DNA of 28,653 nucleotides, taken from positions 1 through 28,653 of the forward strand of contig CALSCP010002066.1 in the NCBI GenBank assembly GCA_943704425.1. Direction: 5' to 3'. Origin of the DNA: Ministeria vibrans ATCC 50519. Taxonomy: Eukaryota > Opisthokonta > Filasterea. This document shows positions 1 to 11,582 of the stretch, piece by piece (position 1 is the first letter of the stretch; the number at the start of each line of letters is the position of its first letter). Below the pieces are notes generated by a model. It was given only the letters and a program-made list of their open reading frames with translations, had not been told where the DNA came from and searched no databases. The position numbers and the translations under genes were made by a program.

Positions 1-173
<173 letters not shown>

Positions 174-219
174 GTTTAAGAGTGAAGAGTAATTGTTGTT
201 GTTGTTGACTAGCTCTGAC

Positions 220-1517
220 CTTCTCTTGAGGAATGCTCTTCCAACAGGACACAATAAGACCGGCACAGTACGAGCGCAGCGTAGGTGCGTTCGCAGTGTC
301 TGCAATCACCAGCAGTTCAGTGCAGTTGCGTTCGTTGGCGTGTAGCATAAGCGCCTTTTCAGTTCTATAAGAATTATTGTTCAATACTCAAAAAATTACT
401 TCTTTCTGTTCATGGTAAGTACCGTTCTTTGAGACCAGGAAGACCAAATCGATTTGAGGCAGTGAGTAGGTCAAAGGCAAACTGATCCGCTTCTTTGATC
501 TCGACCTTGTCCGTGTACACAAACTTGAGCATGGTGTACACAACCTACAAGAACAGTTTGTAAATGGGCGCATATTTGTTTTCCCCTTTTCCTACCTCAT
601 AGCGCATGTCAGTGATCTCAAACTCGTCGACCGATGCCAAGTTGTGACCATCGGCAAGCCACGAGTCGCCGCGCGCCGCCAAGACAAACTTGTGGCACTT
701 AATGCGTCGGCCGCCGACAACCACGGCGACATCGCTGTGGCGGGAGCATAGAGAGGAATGTGAGGCAAGGGTGAGTTGCTTTGCAATAAATTAGTCTCCA
801 TGGCGAATGAAGACGGCGGGAGGGAGAGGGGGGAGGAGGAGATCAGCAGAAGAGAGCGAGTGGGATGAGTTTGAGACAAAAAGTCGCAATCAAGTTCGAG
901 AAAGAAAAACCCCCACTTTTGCCGGATTAGCGTCCAGGGCGCTTTGAAATATGCGTGTTGCCACACCCACGCAACCGAATGGTGTGTCATCGAGCGGGAA
1001 AGGGGCGTGGACAATGAGAGAGCAAAAGAAAAAACCTTTCTTTTGAGACGGCGAAGATGACGAGCAGAGAGAGAGAGCGAGAGAGACAGGGCATGGAAGC
1101 ACATGGCCTACCTGAGTTCGTCGCGGTCAAAGAGCGTCTCAATGCGCTTGAGGATTCGCGTGACAAAGTGGTCTGTTGCCGCCGGGTCGCCTGTGCCGTT
1201 CAGGCTCGCCTGCGCCGCCAGCTGGTTCTCCAGCTCGACGCATCGTTGCTGAAGCTTGGTGTACTCGCCCTGCAGAAGGGCGAGGTGTCGCTGGAGCTTG
1301 GCAATCTCTGAAGAGAGAGACAGAGAGAGAAAAAAAATCGAGGTTGAGTCGATACTCGTAAAGCAACGAGCGTTCAGGGAGGAGAATCAGCATTTCATAG
1401 GAATGAAGAAGGAAAACGGAGAAGGGGGATCGTATATTATTATTATTATTATTTTTTTTTTGAAAAAAAAAAAAAAACGCTTTCTTTCTCAATCTGGATA
1501 CCTTCGGCGCCACTCAT
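220..1517 (-). CDS. ANKFY1: Rabankyrin-5-like protein, N-terminal coiled coil and BTB domain (partial, 3' end beyond left edge)
   Basis: Exons read on the minus strand: 1517-1502, 1307-1112, 734-596, 544-423 and 364-220, all with GT-AG junctions and consistent phase. The start ATG (1517-1515) opens MSGAEEIAKLQRHLALLQ, which matches in style and spacing the N-terminal coiled coil of animal ANKFY1. After a linker, the second exon runs into a BTB/POZ fold (ELSDVAVVVGGRRIKCHKFV, then FVYTDKVEIKEADQFAFDLL and ANRFGLPGLKER), followed by the start of a BACK-like helical region. In animals the family is a Rab5 effector on early endosomes with ankyrin repeats and a C-terminal FYVE zinc finger that binds PI3P; those parts would lie left of this window. 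The donor at 219 (GTCAGA) is the likely exon end, although the frame stays open into the GA tract, so the last visible boundary is less certain. Its start lies 195 bases downstream of the FIG4 stop on the same strand. Confidence 0.83.
735..1111 (-). other. Intron 2 of the ANKFY1-like gene (377 bases)
   Basis: This intron lies between CAG|GTAGG (exon end at 1112) and CCACAG|CG (exon start at 734). It begins with a CT-rich sense strand. I see no gene, structured RNA or conserved coding stretch in it; the open frames across it are not supported by any family. Confidence 0.8.
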
Positions 1518-1712
1518 GCTGGTCACTTGAGGGGTGACGCAAACAAAAGTTGAGATCAAAGAGAGAGAGACGAATCAAATTATTTGTATTTTATAATTGA
1601 ATTTTGATTGAAAGTGAACAAGTAAGGTATGTATTAATAATGCAGAGGAAAAGTAAAGGTTGAAAAAATGGTCAACTTCCAAAAATGAAATACTCTATTT
1701 ACTGTACAGTTT

Positions 1713-4700
1713 TCAATAGGCTCGAGAGCGCCTCACAAGGGGCTTCCCATCAGGGTCATGGGTTTGGGGTGCGGTGAGTCGCGCATAGAGTGCCTGTGAG
1801 CTGGTGTATTCCTCGAGACTGCTGACCGAGTCGGTGTGGGGCTCGCGAGGTCCATGCAGTCCAACGTCAACACAGTTTGCATAGATGTGTTGGTCCACAG
1901 TGGTATTGGCAAGGCACACTACACCCTCCTCAATGGTCACTTTGCGGTTCTGTAGCAGCCGCGCTTGATGTGCCAGCTGACAGAACGAACGGGAAAACAA
2001 AACAAAACAAAAATAAGTCTTTTCTGTTTCTTAGGGTGCTTGATACCTGTAAGAACAACACGTAGGCATGGCAGTCGTGCGTGTCGGGTTCGTCAACCTC
2101 GCAGCCGTACGCATCACGCATAGTCTGGGGTGCGACGCTAGCATCGCTCGTGTCGCTGTGGCGCCCACCACCTGCACTTCCCTTACCCTGTCGTCGCTGC
2201 ATGAAAGACTCACGGAAGCGCCCGCCACCACTGGCCAACCACCGCTCGACACCAAACACTTCGCGCTCCTGAGCCTTGTCCTTGGACGCCCCCTTGCGCG
2301 TGCTCGATGTCGTGATCACCTGGAAGGGCGACGTTTGGTCCTCGTCAAAGCCCTTGACAGCATCCGACGTGCGCATAATGTTGAACGCAAACATGCCATC
2401 TTCGCCTTCCTTGAAGCTCTCCAGCTCATTCTCATTGTAAAACTCGGACAGCACCCACTTCATGGCACGGAAGCCCATCGAGTCCATCTCGGGGTCGCGT
2501 GGCACTAGCGTGCGCTTGAGATGCGCCTTGGCTCCGGGCGAGGCTGCTGCCGCTGCTTCTGCCACGGCCGCCGCAATACGCTCGGCAGCTGTCGGCGGAC
2601 GCTGCTTCTTAAGCGCCTGCTGCTGCTGGCGCTGCTCCTGTCGTTTCCGTCGCTTCTTGTCCTTTATCGTCTTGGCATCGTCAGGTGGTCCTTCGCCCGA
2701 GTCGCGCCACGGCCGACGGTGCTTGGCCAGTAGCTTGTTCATCTTTTGGCTGCCCTTGGACGTTGTCGTTGGGTCGTCCGCCGGCTCAAACGTGTAGCCT
2801 GAGAATGATCGTCCACGCAGCGACGGCGCTGCAGCACCAGATGCTGCTACTGCTGCTGCTGCCGCCGCTGATGATGATGATGTGGTGGTGGTGGTGGTGG
2901 CGGTGGTTTCTGAAAACGAGTCACGCTGTGTGGCATCTCCTTCGCCCGTTGTTCCCTCTGGCACCTCGTCGACCGATTGTCGCAAGTACTTCTCACGACG
3001 CACCGCCACGGCAGCGGAGGCAGCGGTGACAGCGGTGGCGCCCATGAGATGGCGGTCGTCGGTGCCCGTAGGCGCAGTCCAGGCGAGTTGCAGTTGCTGA
3101 ATGCGTCGCTGCATCTCCACTGCGCGTTCTTTGGGCGACACCTGCTGTGCCTCGGCAAGTGTCTGCGCCTTCTGTTCTGCCGTCTCTCCCTTCTTGGGCA
3201 CCAGTGAGTTGACGTCGCTCAATAGATCAAGCAAGAAGACGAGATCATTGTCGGTCGCGTCCGCCCCGACATCGAGACCGCCCAGCCAGCGCACCAGACG
3301 AGGCTCGTGCTGTCGCGTCACTTCCTCGTCGGTCCCAAAGTCCACATAGCCATCATCCTTGAGCATACTGGATGCGGTCGCCACAAGACTGTCTGCGTCC
3401 CGCCCTGCACTGAGCACGTCTTGCAGGGCAAAGAGCAGTCCGTCGTCGCCTGCACCACGGTACGCAATTTCGTCGTCGTTACACTCGTTGGCTGTCTCTC
3501 GCACCACCATCGCTGGCAGCGACACCAAGGACGAACGCGACGATGACGATGAAACCGACGATACCGACGATCCACACGACCACGCAAGCTCATCGCCTTC
3601 CTCCCTTTCTACCCGCTCCTCCTCCTCCTGCTCCTCCTGCTCCTCCTGCTCCTCCTCCGACAAGTCCTCATCTTCCACTGACTCGTCCTGACCACGTCGC
3701 TCCTTGACGCGATCGCCCGTCGTCGTTCCTCTCATGCTCTTTGGATCGGTTGCTGCGGCAATGGCGCGCCTTCGTCTGCGCCCTCCCAGGGTGTCCTGGT
3801 CCTCTTCGCAGACGCCGAGTCGCGCGTGCCACCAGTGAACGTGGTTTCGACGGGGCATGCGGTAGCCGCACCAGGGCGGATGGTAGTGCAGGTAGTAGTC
3901 GGTGGAGAGATTCCACAGGGAAGTGTTGGAGTGGACGGACGGTCGGAAGACGCCAAGGAAGAGATTGATGGCGCCTTGCTTGTCGGCGTCGGTGAATGAG
4001 TTGCTGTAGTAGCGTTGAATGGTGTGCAGAATGTCGCGCGAGTTTGAGGTCCACTGAGACGTCTGACGGTATGTCTCAAGGGTGTTGACAAGCTGAGAGC
4101 CGCCGTACTGCAGGGCAATGGTGTCGCCGTGGTCCTCGTACATAGTCTTGAGCACATGAAAGGCAGCACAGTCAAACTCGACGTGGGGCCAGTCGATGAC
4201 GCCGAGCGCGTACAGTTGATGGCCCAGCGCACACTTGCCCACCATAAACTCGACCATGTTGGTGCGATCGAGACAGTCAATGCAGTTAGTGCGCAGGACG
4301 CCTAGCTGGCGACGTCCCTGCACGGAATTCTCGTCGTACGACACGCCGCCCACCTTGATTTGCATCCCTTGCTCCTCGCGCACCCGGTTCGCCGCCACCT
4401 GCTTGCCACTGTGAAAGAAGCCCGTGATGCGGATGGCATCTACGCCAATCAGCGCAAGCCGCTCCAGTACGTTGTTCTGCGGATTTTTGCTCTTGGCACA
4501 GTTGGCCATGTCCCATGCACTGTAGATCAATTGGTGGTCCGGTGGAAGGTGCTACAAAAGGGATTAATAATCATTAATAATTAATATAAAAACAAGTGCT
4601 CTAAAATTCGTTCTTCTCAAATTAATTACGCGGTTGAGATAGCGAACGCACTGGCCAAACTCGCGATGAAGAATGCTCTCGCGGGGCTTTTTCTCCTGCT

Positions 4701-6145
4701 TCTTGACGACATTGAGGACAATGATGGGTGAGCCGTAGATGCGGAAGAGTTCGTCAAAGTGGAGGGCGGCAGGGGAGTGGCAGGGGTCGACACGGTCGAC
4801 TTGGATGGGCGGCTTGGTCGCGAGACCCTTGGTGTCCTGGCTCCAGAAAAGCGGGATGCTGCCACGCATCTGCCGGAACGACGTGTAGCCGCCCGTGTCG
4901 GAGCTCAACCGTGACGCATCGTGGACAATCTGCTCGCTCTCGACGTCATTGGCCACCCAGCCGGCATCGTTGGCGCCGCGCTTAAGAAACCGCGTGCCTG
5001 CCATGCGCCGAGACCGTCGCGCAATCAGTGTCACGTAGATGGGCCGTCGAAATACTGCCAAGTTGGCCTAGAAAAAGAAAAGGTTGAGGTTCAGCCTATG
5101 GTTGATAGTGCCTCCGTTTTTCTCTCTTCTTTTTCTCTCTGCGTAAGGCCGTCCGTCTGCATGTCTCTCTCTGATGTCTCACTCTGATTCTCTCCCTTGT
5201 GTTTCTCCCTGGTGTCTTCATCTCTCTTTTTCTTTCTCTCTCCCAAAGCCGTCCGTCTGCACGTCTCTATCTCCCTATGTACTTCTCTCTCACTCCATCT
5301 TGTGTATTTACCTGGGAGACAAAACCGTGGATGATGGGAAGAATCCAGTCGCGATGGACATGGTTGATGAGGGGCTGCAGCAGGTAGTGGTTCCAGATGA
5401 ACTTGTCGTTGAAACGCGACAGGTCGACGCGTCCTGATGGCAGAGTGGCGTCCATTTCATCGCTGCGCACCATTTGGTACTGGAGACCGTGCGTGAGATC
5501 GTATGTGTGACTGTAGTAGAAGTTAGAGGTGAGGTCCACGGAGTGAAATGTTTTGAGATAGTGCGTCTCGTCGGCGGATCGTTGGACGTGTGCGCTGGGA
5601 TGAAGCACAGGCACCATGGCGGTGTCTTCAATCTTGTAAATGTAGTGGGCACCAATGAGAGCAACGCGGCGTCGTTTCGTCACGAGGATCAGGTAGTATC
5701 CCTCGAGGAAGCGCACAGCGCCCAGCAGCGCATACGCCGAGACCTTCCCAAAGATGCCCCCAAGCGAGCGGTTGCCCTCGTCGATCATCATCAGGAGGTT
5801 CCGCACTTGCTCGCGCGTGTATTCGATGCCGTCGTCGACAATGTTGAGCGCGACCGACATTCGGTCAATCTGTGAGAAGGAAAAGAGTTTTTGAGACGAA
5901 TTTTTTATTTTTGTTTTGTAAGAAGAAAAAAAGAATCACCTTGAGAACACGAAAGCGCGTCCCGTGGCTGTTGGAACCGACAATGTAGAGGCGCTACACG
6001 AGTGCGTGAGTGTGAGAGTGGCAGAGCGAGCGGGAAGAGAGGAGAGAGAAGGAATTGAGCGAGTTTGTACCATTTTGGTCTCGTAGACAGCAATGCCTTC
6101 GACCGACGGCCGAGCCGGCACCAACGACAGCGCTGGTTTGCGCAT
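1713..6145 (-). CDS. FIG4: FIG4/SAC3-like polyphosphoinositide phosphatase
   Basis: Six exons on the minus strand (6145-6071, 5993-5940, 5869-5312, 5067-4630, 4551-2047, 1976-1713) are all phase 0 and give about 1297 residues. The SAC domain is complete: YETKM/RLYIVGSNS at the N-terminus, RFLEGYYLILVTKRRR, HRDWILPIIHGF, YVTLIARRSRRMAGTRFLKR, RGSIPLFWSQD, and the CX5R catalytic loop NCIDCLDRTN (Cys465, Arg471). YGGSQLV and LGVFRPSV follow. FIG4 works with PIKfyve and VAC14 on endolysosomal membranes and removes the 5-phosphate of PI(3,5)P2. The protein is much longer than the animal form (about 900 residues) because a low-complexity region of some 450 residues, with Glu/Gln, Ala and Gln runs (coded by GAG/CAG-type trinucleotide tracts near 3615-3657 and 2868-2906), separates the catalytic part from the conserved C-terminal segment (MRDAYGCEVDEPDTHDCHAY, final exon ending RRSRAY). 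The start ATG was chosen at 6145 because it directly precedes the conserved N-terminus. Confidence 0.95.
5068..5311 (-). repeat. Pyrimidine-rich FIG4 intron 3 with duplicated TCTCTC/CCGTCCGTCTGCA segments
   Basis: This 244-base intron carries a plus-strand pyrimidine tract in which GCCGTCCGTCTGCA followed by TGTCTCTCTC-like sequence occurs twice (near 5147 and 5249). This indicates a small tandem duplication. On the sense strand of FIG4 the tract is purine-rich, unlike most other intronic tracts in the window. Confidence 0.7.
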
Positions 6146-6580
6146 GAACAAAAATAATAGTAAAAAGGATAATAAAATTAAAAATTAAAAAATATAATAA
6201 TAATAATGTATTGTTTTGGGGGGGGTTTTTTTGACTCTGATCAGTGGTTATTAAGAGGGACGCCGCAATGATGCACCGGGGATTGCCGTGTACAAGCTCT
6301 ACCTGTGCCTTCGTACATTTTTCTCATAGGTGTATCACTCAGTATCAGTGGGTCTATGGGCTTCTTTCGGGACATTCTCGTCTTGAAGTTTACGGCGGAA
6401 GAATGTCTTGTTTTGACATTGAGTACAGCTCTCGATTCTCTATTAATTATATTCTTAGTGGTTAATAATTACAGTCATTGTGATTGCATTTCCTTTCTGA
6501 CTTCTGAGTAAACAAAGGTGTTGTTTTGTGGTATATTAGTACTGTAATGAAAAATTGAAAATGACTGCGGGGAATACATA
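6146..6580. other. Intergenic spacer between the receptor 3' end and the FIG4 5' end
   Basis: About 435 bases without a gene. The right half is the 3' flank of the 7TM receptor (stop at 6581-6583). The left half is the 5' flank of FIG4 and is AT-rich (poly-A/AAT tract 6146-6205 followed by a G8/T7 run near 6217-6231). No RNA gene or clear TATA element for FIG4 is seen. Confidence 0.7.
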
Positions 6581-9500
6581 TTAGAGATATTGTTTGTCGT
6601 CGTCGAGCCACTGGTCGGGAAACTGGGTCGCCGAGGCGCCGATACGCTGGAGAGTGATCTCGTCGATGACCTGGGCACAGTCGTCAAAGCTTGTGGCCGA
6701 CTGCCTGACGTCCGAGTTGGTGCGTCCAAAGCGACGCAACGTCGTCGGGGTAGCAACAGGTGAGAGTCCCTCGTTTTCGATGAGCGAACGGCGGGCCGAG
6801 CGGCGCGGACAAAAGTCCGCGCTGACGTTTGAGTCAGTGTCCGAATCTTGTTCCTCGTCAACCCATTCCTTGATGGCGTTCTGGGTCTTATCCATGTAGC
6901 GTTCGCGGATGCTGCTGACAAAGTCGGGGTCGACTTCATAAAAGGACTCGATGCGGCCGCGCATGATGTCGCGCAGACGCATTTGGGTGTCGCTCGAGCT
7001 GCCCTCGGTGGTGGTGCCCGAGAGAGACATACCGGAGTCGGAGTAAGCCGAGCTCGATTCTGTGCGCGACATCGTGGAAACGCTGGTTTCGCCGCGTTTG
7101 GGAGGCGCACGGAAGCCACCGCGGCGCAAGGCGTCGTTTCGCTTGTGCTTGTTGTTGGAGGAGGTGCGGGTTGAGCGAGCCTCCCACTTGCTGGCAAGTT
7201 CGGCGCGGGTGCGTCGCGAAAGCCCATACGCGAAGAAAAGCCAGAGGCCCTGGAAGCCATTGACAGCGGCAAAGAGGAGCCAGACAACGTCCGAGTCGAC
7301 CGCCAGCGCAATGTAGCTGAGCACCCAAGTGGTTCCGGTGGTCATACAGAAAATAATCATGGCACGCAAGTGTTGCCATCGCTCGGAACTGCTGTTGGAC
7401 TTGCGCAGGCGTTTGTTGGCCTTGTAGCTGCGGTAGAAGACGCGAACGCACATAAAGAGAATGGCAAAGTCAAATACGAGCACGACGCCAAGGGGCACAA
7501 GGAAGGCCCACGTGAGAACGGGGCCGGATTTGAACCAGCAAACGGAAGAGCTAGTGCTCGAGCCTTGTGTCTGGTCCACAATGGCAAGGACGGCCGTGGG
7601 CAGCAGAGGGAGCAGCCAGAGCAGCACGCAAGCAACGGTCGTGGAGCGGACCGACTCGCTGAGCTTGTTCAGAACAATGGCACGCCAGAGCAGCGCAGCA
7701 CTTGCAAACATCCACATGAAAACAGACATGACCGAGTAGTACAGGGCCAGTTTGGAGAATTGACACAGCGCTGCGTTTTGCGTCTGGTTGATGCCGGCGG
7801 AGAAAATGACATTGACGAGGATAAGCGCAACGCTAAGCTGCATCACAACGAGAATAGGAGTGGTGCGCAGACGGGGCAGGTAAGAAAAAATGAGGAGCAG
7901 TGCAGTGCAGGCAATGATGGAGATGATGCAACCCAGCAAGCTGACGACGTTGGTGGCAACTGCTAGGGGTGATGTTGACGACGTGTAGAAAACTCCAACG
8001 TCGCTAAAGTGCATCAAATCGCCGCTGATAGTGCTGAGCACGTCGTCAATCACTTGGTTGCCCGCCTTCTCCCAGTCGCTGCCTTCGGCGCGGTAGTAAA
8101 GAACACGCGAGTAGCCGGGAGATGGGCTACCCAGAGGGATGGTGATGCGCACGGCTGTGGTAAAGTCCATGGCTGGCAGGAGTGTGTAGATAATGGAGGC
8201 GCGGTACGCCGAGGGCTCCGAGCCTACAACACTTTGGGTCGCGCGACGCCCGACAATAATGTCCTCGGAGACCTCCTTGAGCGCACCGACTGGCACTGTG
8301 AGCGTCACATTGCCGCTGCTGATGCTGCCGCCCACATTACGGGCCACCGTGGCTGCTGCAAGCTCGAAGTAGGTGATTTCCGTCTCACAGAGTTCGCCCG
8401 TGAATACTCCAAGGCAACTACAAGTAAAGGCGGAGACACCATCGACGCACACTGCGCCATTCTGGCACGGCGACGAAGCGCACTCGTTAATATCAAGGGC
8501 GCAGGTGAGTCCCGTGTAGCCCAGAGCACATGTGCATGAGTGACCGCCGCCCGGCGCGGGGGACTCAACACAGGTGGCGCCGTTCTGACATGGAGACGAT
8601 ACACACACATCGGCGTCGTCGGAGCACATGGCGCCTGTCCAGCCTGCGAGACACGAACAGGTGTACAGATTGGCGCTAATATCTTGACAGGTAGCGCCAT
8701 TCTGGCAGGGTGACGACTCGCACTCGCTCGTCTCCAAGTCACACAGCAAGCCAAAGAATCCAGCGGGGCAAGAGCACGTAAAGCTGTATGCAGCATCGAG
8801 ACACGTCGCGCCGTTCTGACAGGGCATCGACGCACACTCGTCAAGGTTCACACTGCACGTTACGCCGGCAAAACCGCCCACACAGTTGCACGAGTAGCCA
8901 GCGACAGCGTCGGAGCAGGCGCCGCCGTTTTCACAAGGAGACGAATCGCACTCGTCCATATCAACGGCACAGATGGCGCTGGTGTATCCGACGGCGCAGA
9001 GGCAGAGGAAGCTGTCCTCAAGGTCGAGGCAGGTGGCACCGTTCAGGCAAGGATTAGAGGCGCACTCATTGACGGTGGGCGCAGGCAACGGGAAAGTCTC
9101 TTCGCTGGGCTTGAACAGCACGGCAAAGTTGGTGAGATGGTTGCAGCGACAGCGAGTAGAGCTGGCAGACGAGGAGAGCACCGTGCAGCCATCGGTGGAC
9201 CAGGCGTCCAAGTCGAACGACCAGTAGTAGCAGCCGCGCGGGGCAGTGCGGGAGCTGTTGGCGTGGACAAGGTCGACAATAACAGCGTCGTCGTCGGCGA
9301 GGCCGTTGACTTGGGCGTCGCCCACGACAAAGGAGACAATGGGAGAGTCGAGGACGAGGGCAGGGTCACTCTGGTTGGTGGACAGCTCGGAGAAGGGGTT
9401 TTCGGCGTAGGTGACCATCTGGACGACGATGGAACAGCTGACGAAGGCACTGAGTTTGGCGTCGGTGTCGCTAACGGCGGTGGCGAAGCCCGCCGGGAGC

Positions 9501-11186
9501 GTGACGGCCGACGTGCCAATGGCGTGGATACCTGTGGCGCTGGCGATGGTGGAGCGAGTGGAGAAGGCGCTGCTAAAGCGGTTGCCATTGGAGGTGCGGA
9601 GAGTGTTGCAGGGTTGCTGTAGGGCAGTGGATCGCACTGCGTTGACGGCAGCCGTGGCAAGGGAGCTGGTGCTGGCGACAGAGCGCAGAGCGGGAAGCGT
9701 GTCTGCGGCCAAGAGTGCGTCGACGGTGTCCAAGGCGAGAAGGGTAGCGTTAAGTGAGCTCGCGAGATCGAGGTCAGGATCGATCGGAGCGTTGGAGGGG
9801 TCAAGCAGGCTAAGAGTGTTGTTGACAAGGAAGGAATTGACCTTGTTTAGCGAGGTGAGCATGACCGCTGCAGACTGGGCGGGCGAGTCGGTGGTGGCAA
9901 AGGCGTTGTTAGTGGCGAGCGTGTCAATAATGGAGAGGGTGCCGTTAACCAGATCGCCCGCGGCGTCTTCGGCTTCAAATTCGTTGAGGTCTGTGACAAG
10001 GCAGTTGGGCATGCCATCAGCGGGGTTGTTGTTGCTCATGGTGAGATTTGGCGGGTTGACAAATGGTGTCCACGAAGCGACACCACCCGTGCACAGCTGT
10101 GGGTTGTCGACAATAGTCGCCTGGCCACCAATGGATTTGAGCGAGAGGCGCATTGCGATGGAGCGAAGTGCGAGGTTGTTGCGGATCTCGAGGTCGTCCG
10201 TGATGAAGCGCAGGCTGCTTGTGGCAATGTGTCTGAGCGCGGTATTGTTGGTGACAATGAGGGACGCCTTGATTTTTCGCAGTCCCAAGAGTTCCAGGCG
10301 CTCCAGGCTGGCGCAGTTGGTGACTTCAAGGGACGTGTCGATGTTCTTGTCGCTGGTGTACAGGCGGACGGTGGTGAGCTGCTGGAGATTGTCGATGCGC
10401 AGCTTGTCGCCGACACTCTTGGGGACAGTGTAGTCCAGGGTGCCTCCGACGACGCCTGGGTCGTCAGCAATGAGCAGTGCGGCGGCATTCTTCAGCTTGG
10501 TGAAGAGCGCGAGGAGCGGTGCTGACGTGGGCGAGACAAAAAAAACGCCCGTGAGCGTTCGCACCTTGAGCAGCTGCAAGGAGTCGATGGAGGCAAGGGA
10601 CGGGTTGGCACGAAGGTCAAGGTCGCCATTGAAGGTCGCTGCAATGCTAGAGAATGCGATGACGCTCGAGAGGACCGGATTCTGCCGGATGGCAAGAGTG
10701 CCAACTGAAGTAAGCAGAGGGAAACCGTCGAGGGTAACGAGCGCGTCGTTGTCGCTGATGTCCAGGAGCGTAGACACAGTCTCAAGTTTGGGAAAGGCGG
10801 CGACGGAAGTGGTAGGGAGCGCCGTTAAATTGCAAAGGCGAAGTGTGGTGACGTCGACAAGCTCAGGAAAAATGCCCGAAATGTCGGACAAGGATGCGAG
10901 TGAATCAAGCACCAGCGCACCCTGGATTGTGTCTACTAGTGGGAACGCATTTTCGACTTGCACCGTCGTCCACGACGAGGGCACGACGAGAGTTGCGCTG
11001 ATGGTTGTGCTACAAAATGCATATAGTGACGTCAATTGGAGCGGTCGCGCGACAAGAAGGCGTGTTCATTTGTGGATGGAACCCTTACCAAAGGGGGTTG
11101 TTCAAGGACTCAGTTGGGGTACACACAAGCGCGGAGCAAAAAGACGACGACGCGAGGAGAGTGAGAAGTGCCACAAACAAAAACAT
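6581..11186 (-). CDS. Adhesion-GPCR-like receptor: receptor-L repeats, GPS, six EGF, ZU5-like, 7TM
   Basis: Two exons (11186-11089, 11009-6581) join across a 79-base intron to give about 1508 residues. Exon 1 is the signal peptide (MFLFVALLTLLASSSFCSA). Residues ~45-355 are leucine-rich receptor-L-type repeats (LDISDNDALVTLDGFPLLTS, LEIRNNLALRSI). A Ser/Thr-rich GAIN-like stretch follows, ending in a textbook GPS: CYYWSFDLDAW, STDGC, then CRCNHLTNFAVLF. Cleavage is predicted between Leu658 and Thr659. Six EGF domains span ~680-909 and a ZU5-like domain ~913-1041 (SGNVTLTVPVGAL ... VLYYRAEG ... LMHFSDVGVFYT). Seven hydrophobic helices of secretin/adhesion type span ~1046-1300. The cytoplasmic tail of about 200 residues is rich in Ser/Thr and acidic residues. 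It is probably a plasma-membrane adhesion or signalling receptor; the ligand is unknown. The odd point is that the GPS is not next to TM1. The receptor-L and ZU5 names rest on motif recognition, while GPS, EGF and 7TM are clear. Confidence 0.9.
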
Positions 11187-11582
11187 TTCTTTCTCAAGAA
11201 GGAAATGGCGTTGCACTGGATGGACGCGAGCGTCGCGAGGGAGGGTGATAGTTAACAAACAACAGAGTGGTATAACAACGGACGCCGGTGCGCTTGAAAG
11301 AAAGAAAGAATTGATTGTGGATTTTTTTGGAATTTTTAAGTACGAAAGATCAGCGACAGATCCAAAACGCCATCTCAGCCATCCGAGAAAATGGCTACTG
11401 GATGAGGCATCACCGCACCAGCAAGCAATCAGTTTTTGAGTTATTATTGGTTGCCGGTTGGTGACACGAATGGCTTGTATCGACGGAGGATCATGGTGAA
11501 TCAATGACAGTGAATAATAAGTCTTCAGTCAGACGTCAGTTCAGTGAATAATAATTTTTTTCAGTGCTTCCTTCACATTTCC
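11187..11582. promoter_or_regulatory. Divergent promoter region between the receptor gene and the HINT3-like gene
   Basis: About 396 bases separate the two start codons, which point away from each other, so both promoters should lie here. A CCAAT-type motif (ATTGG, near 11446) is present. A 13-base direct repeat CAGTGAATAATAA occurs at 11508-11520 and 11542-11554, and CAGTCAGACGTCAGTTCAG between them contains an ACGTCA (CRE-like) core. TTTTTTTCAG just before the ATG at 11583 could be a 5'-UTR splice acceptor. Assignments are by inspection only. Confidence 0.5.

Noticed and set aside
9411-10433. A 340-residue plus-strand open frame antisense to the receptor
   Set aside because: The opposite strand encodes the conserved receptor without interruption. 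This frame shows no domain and reflects codon bias.
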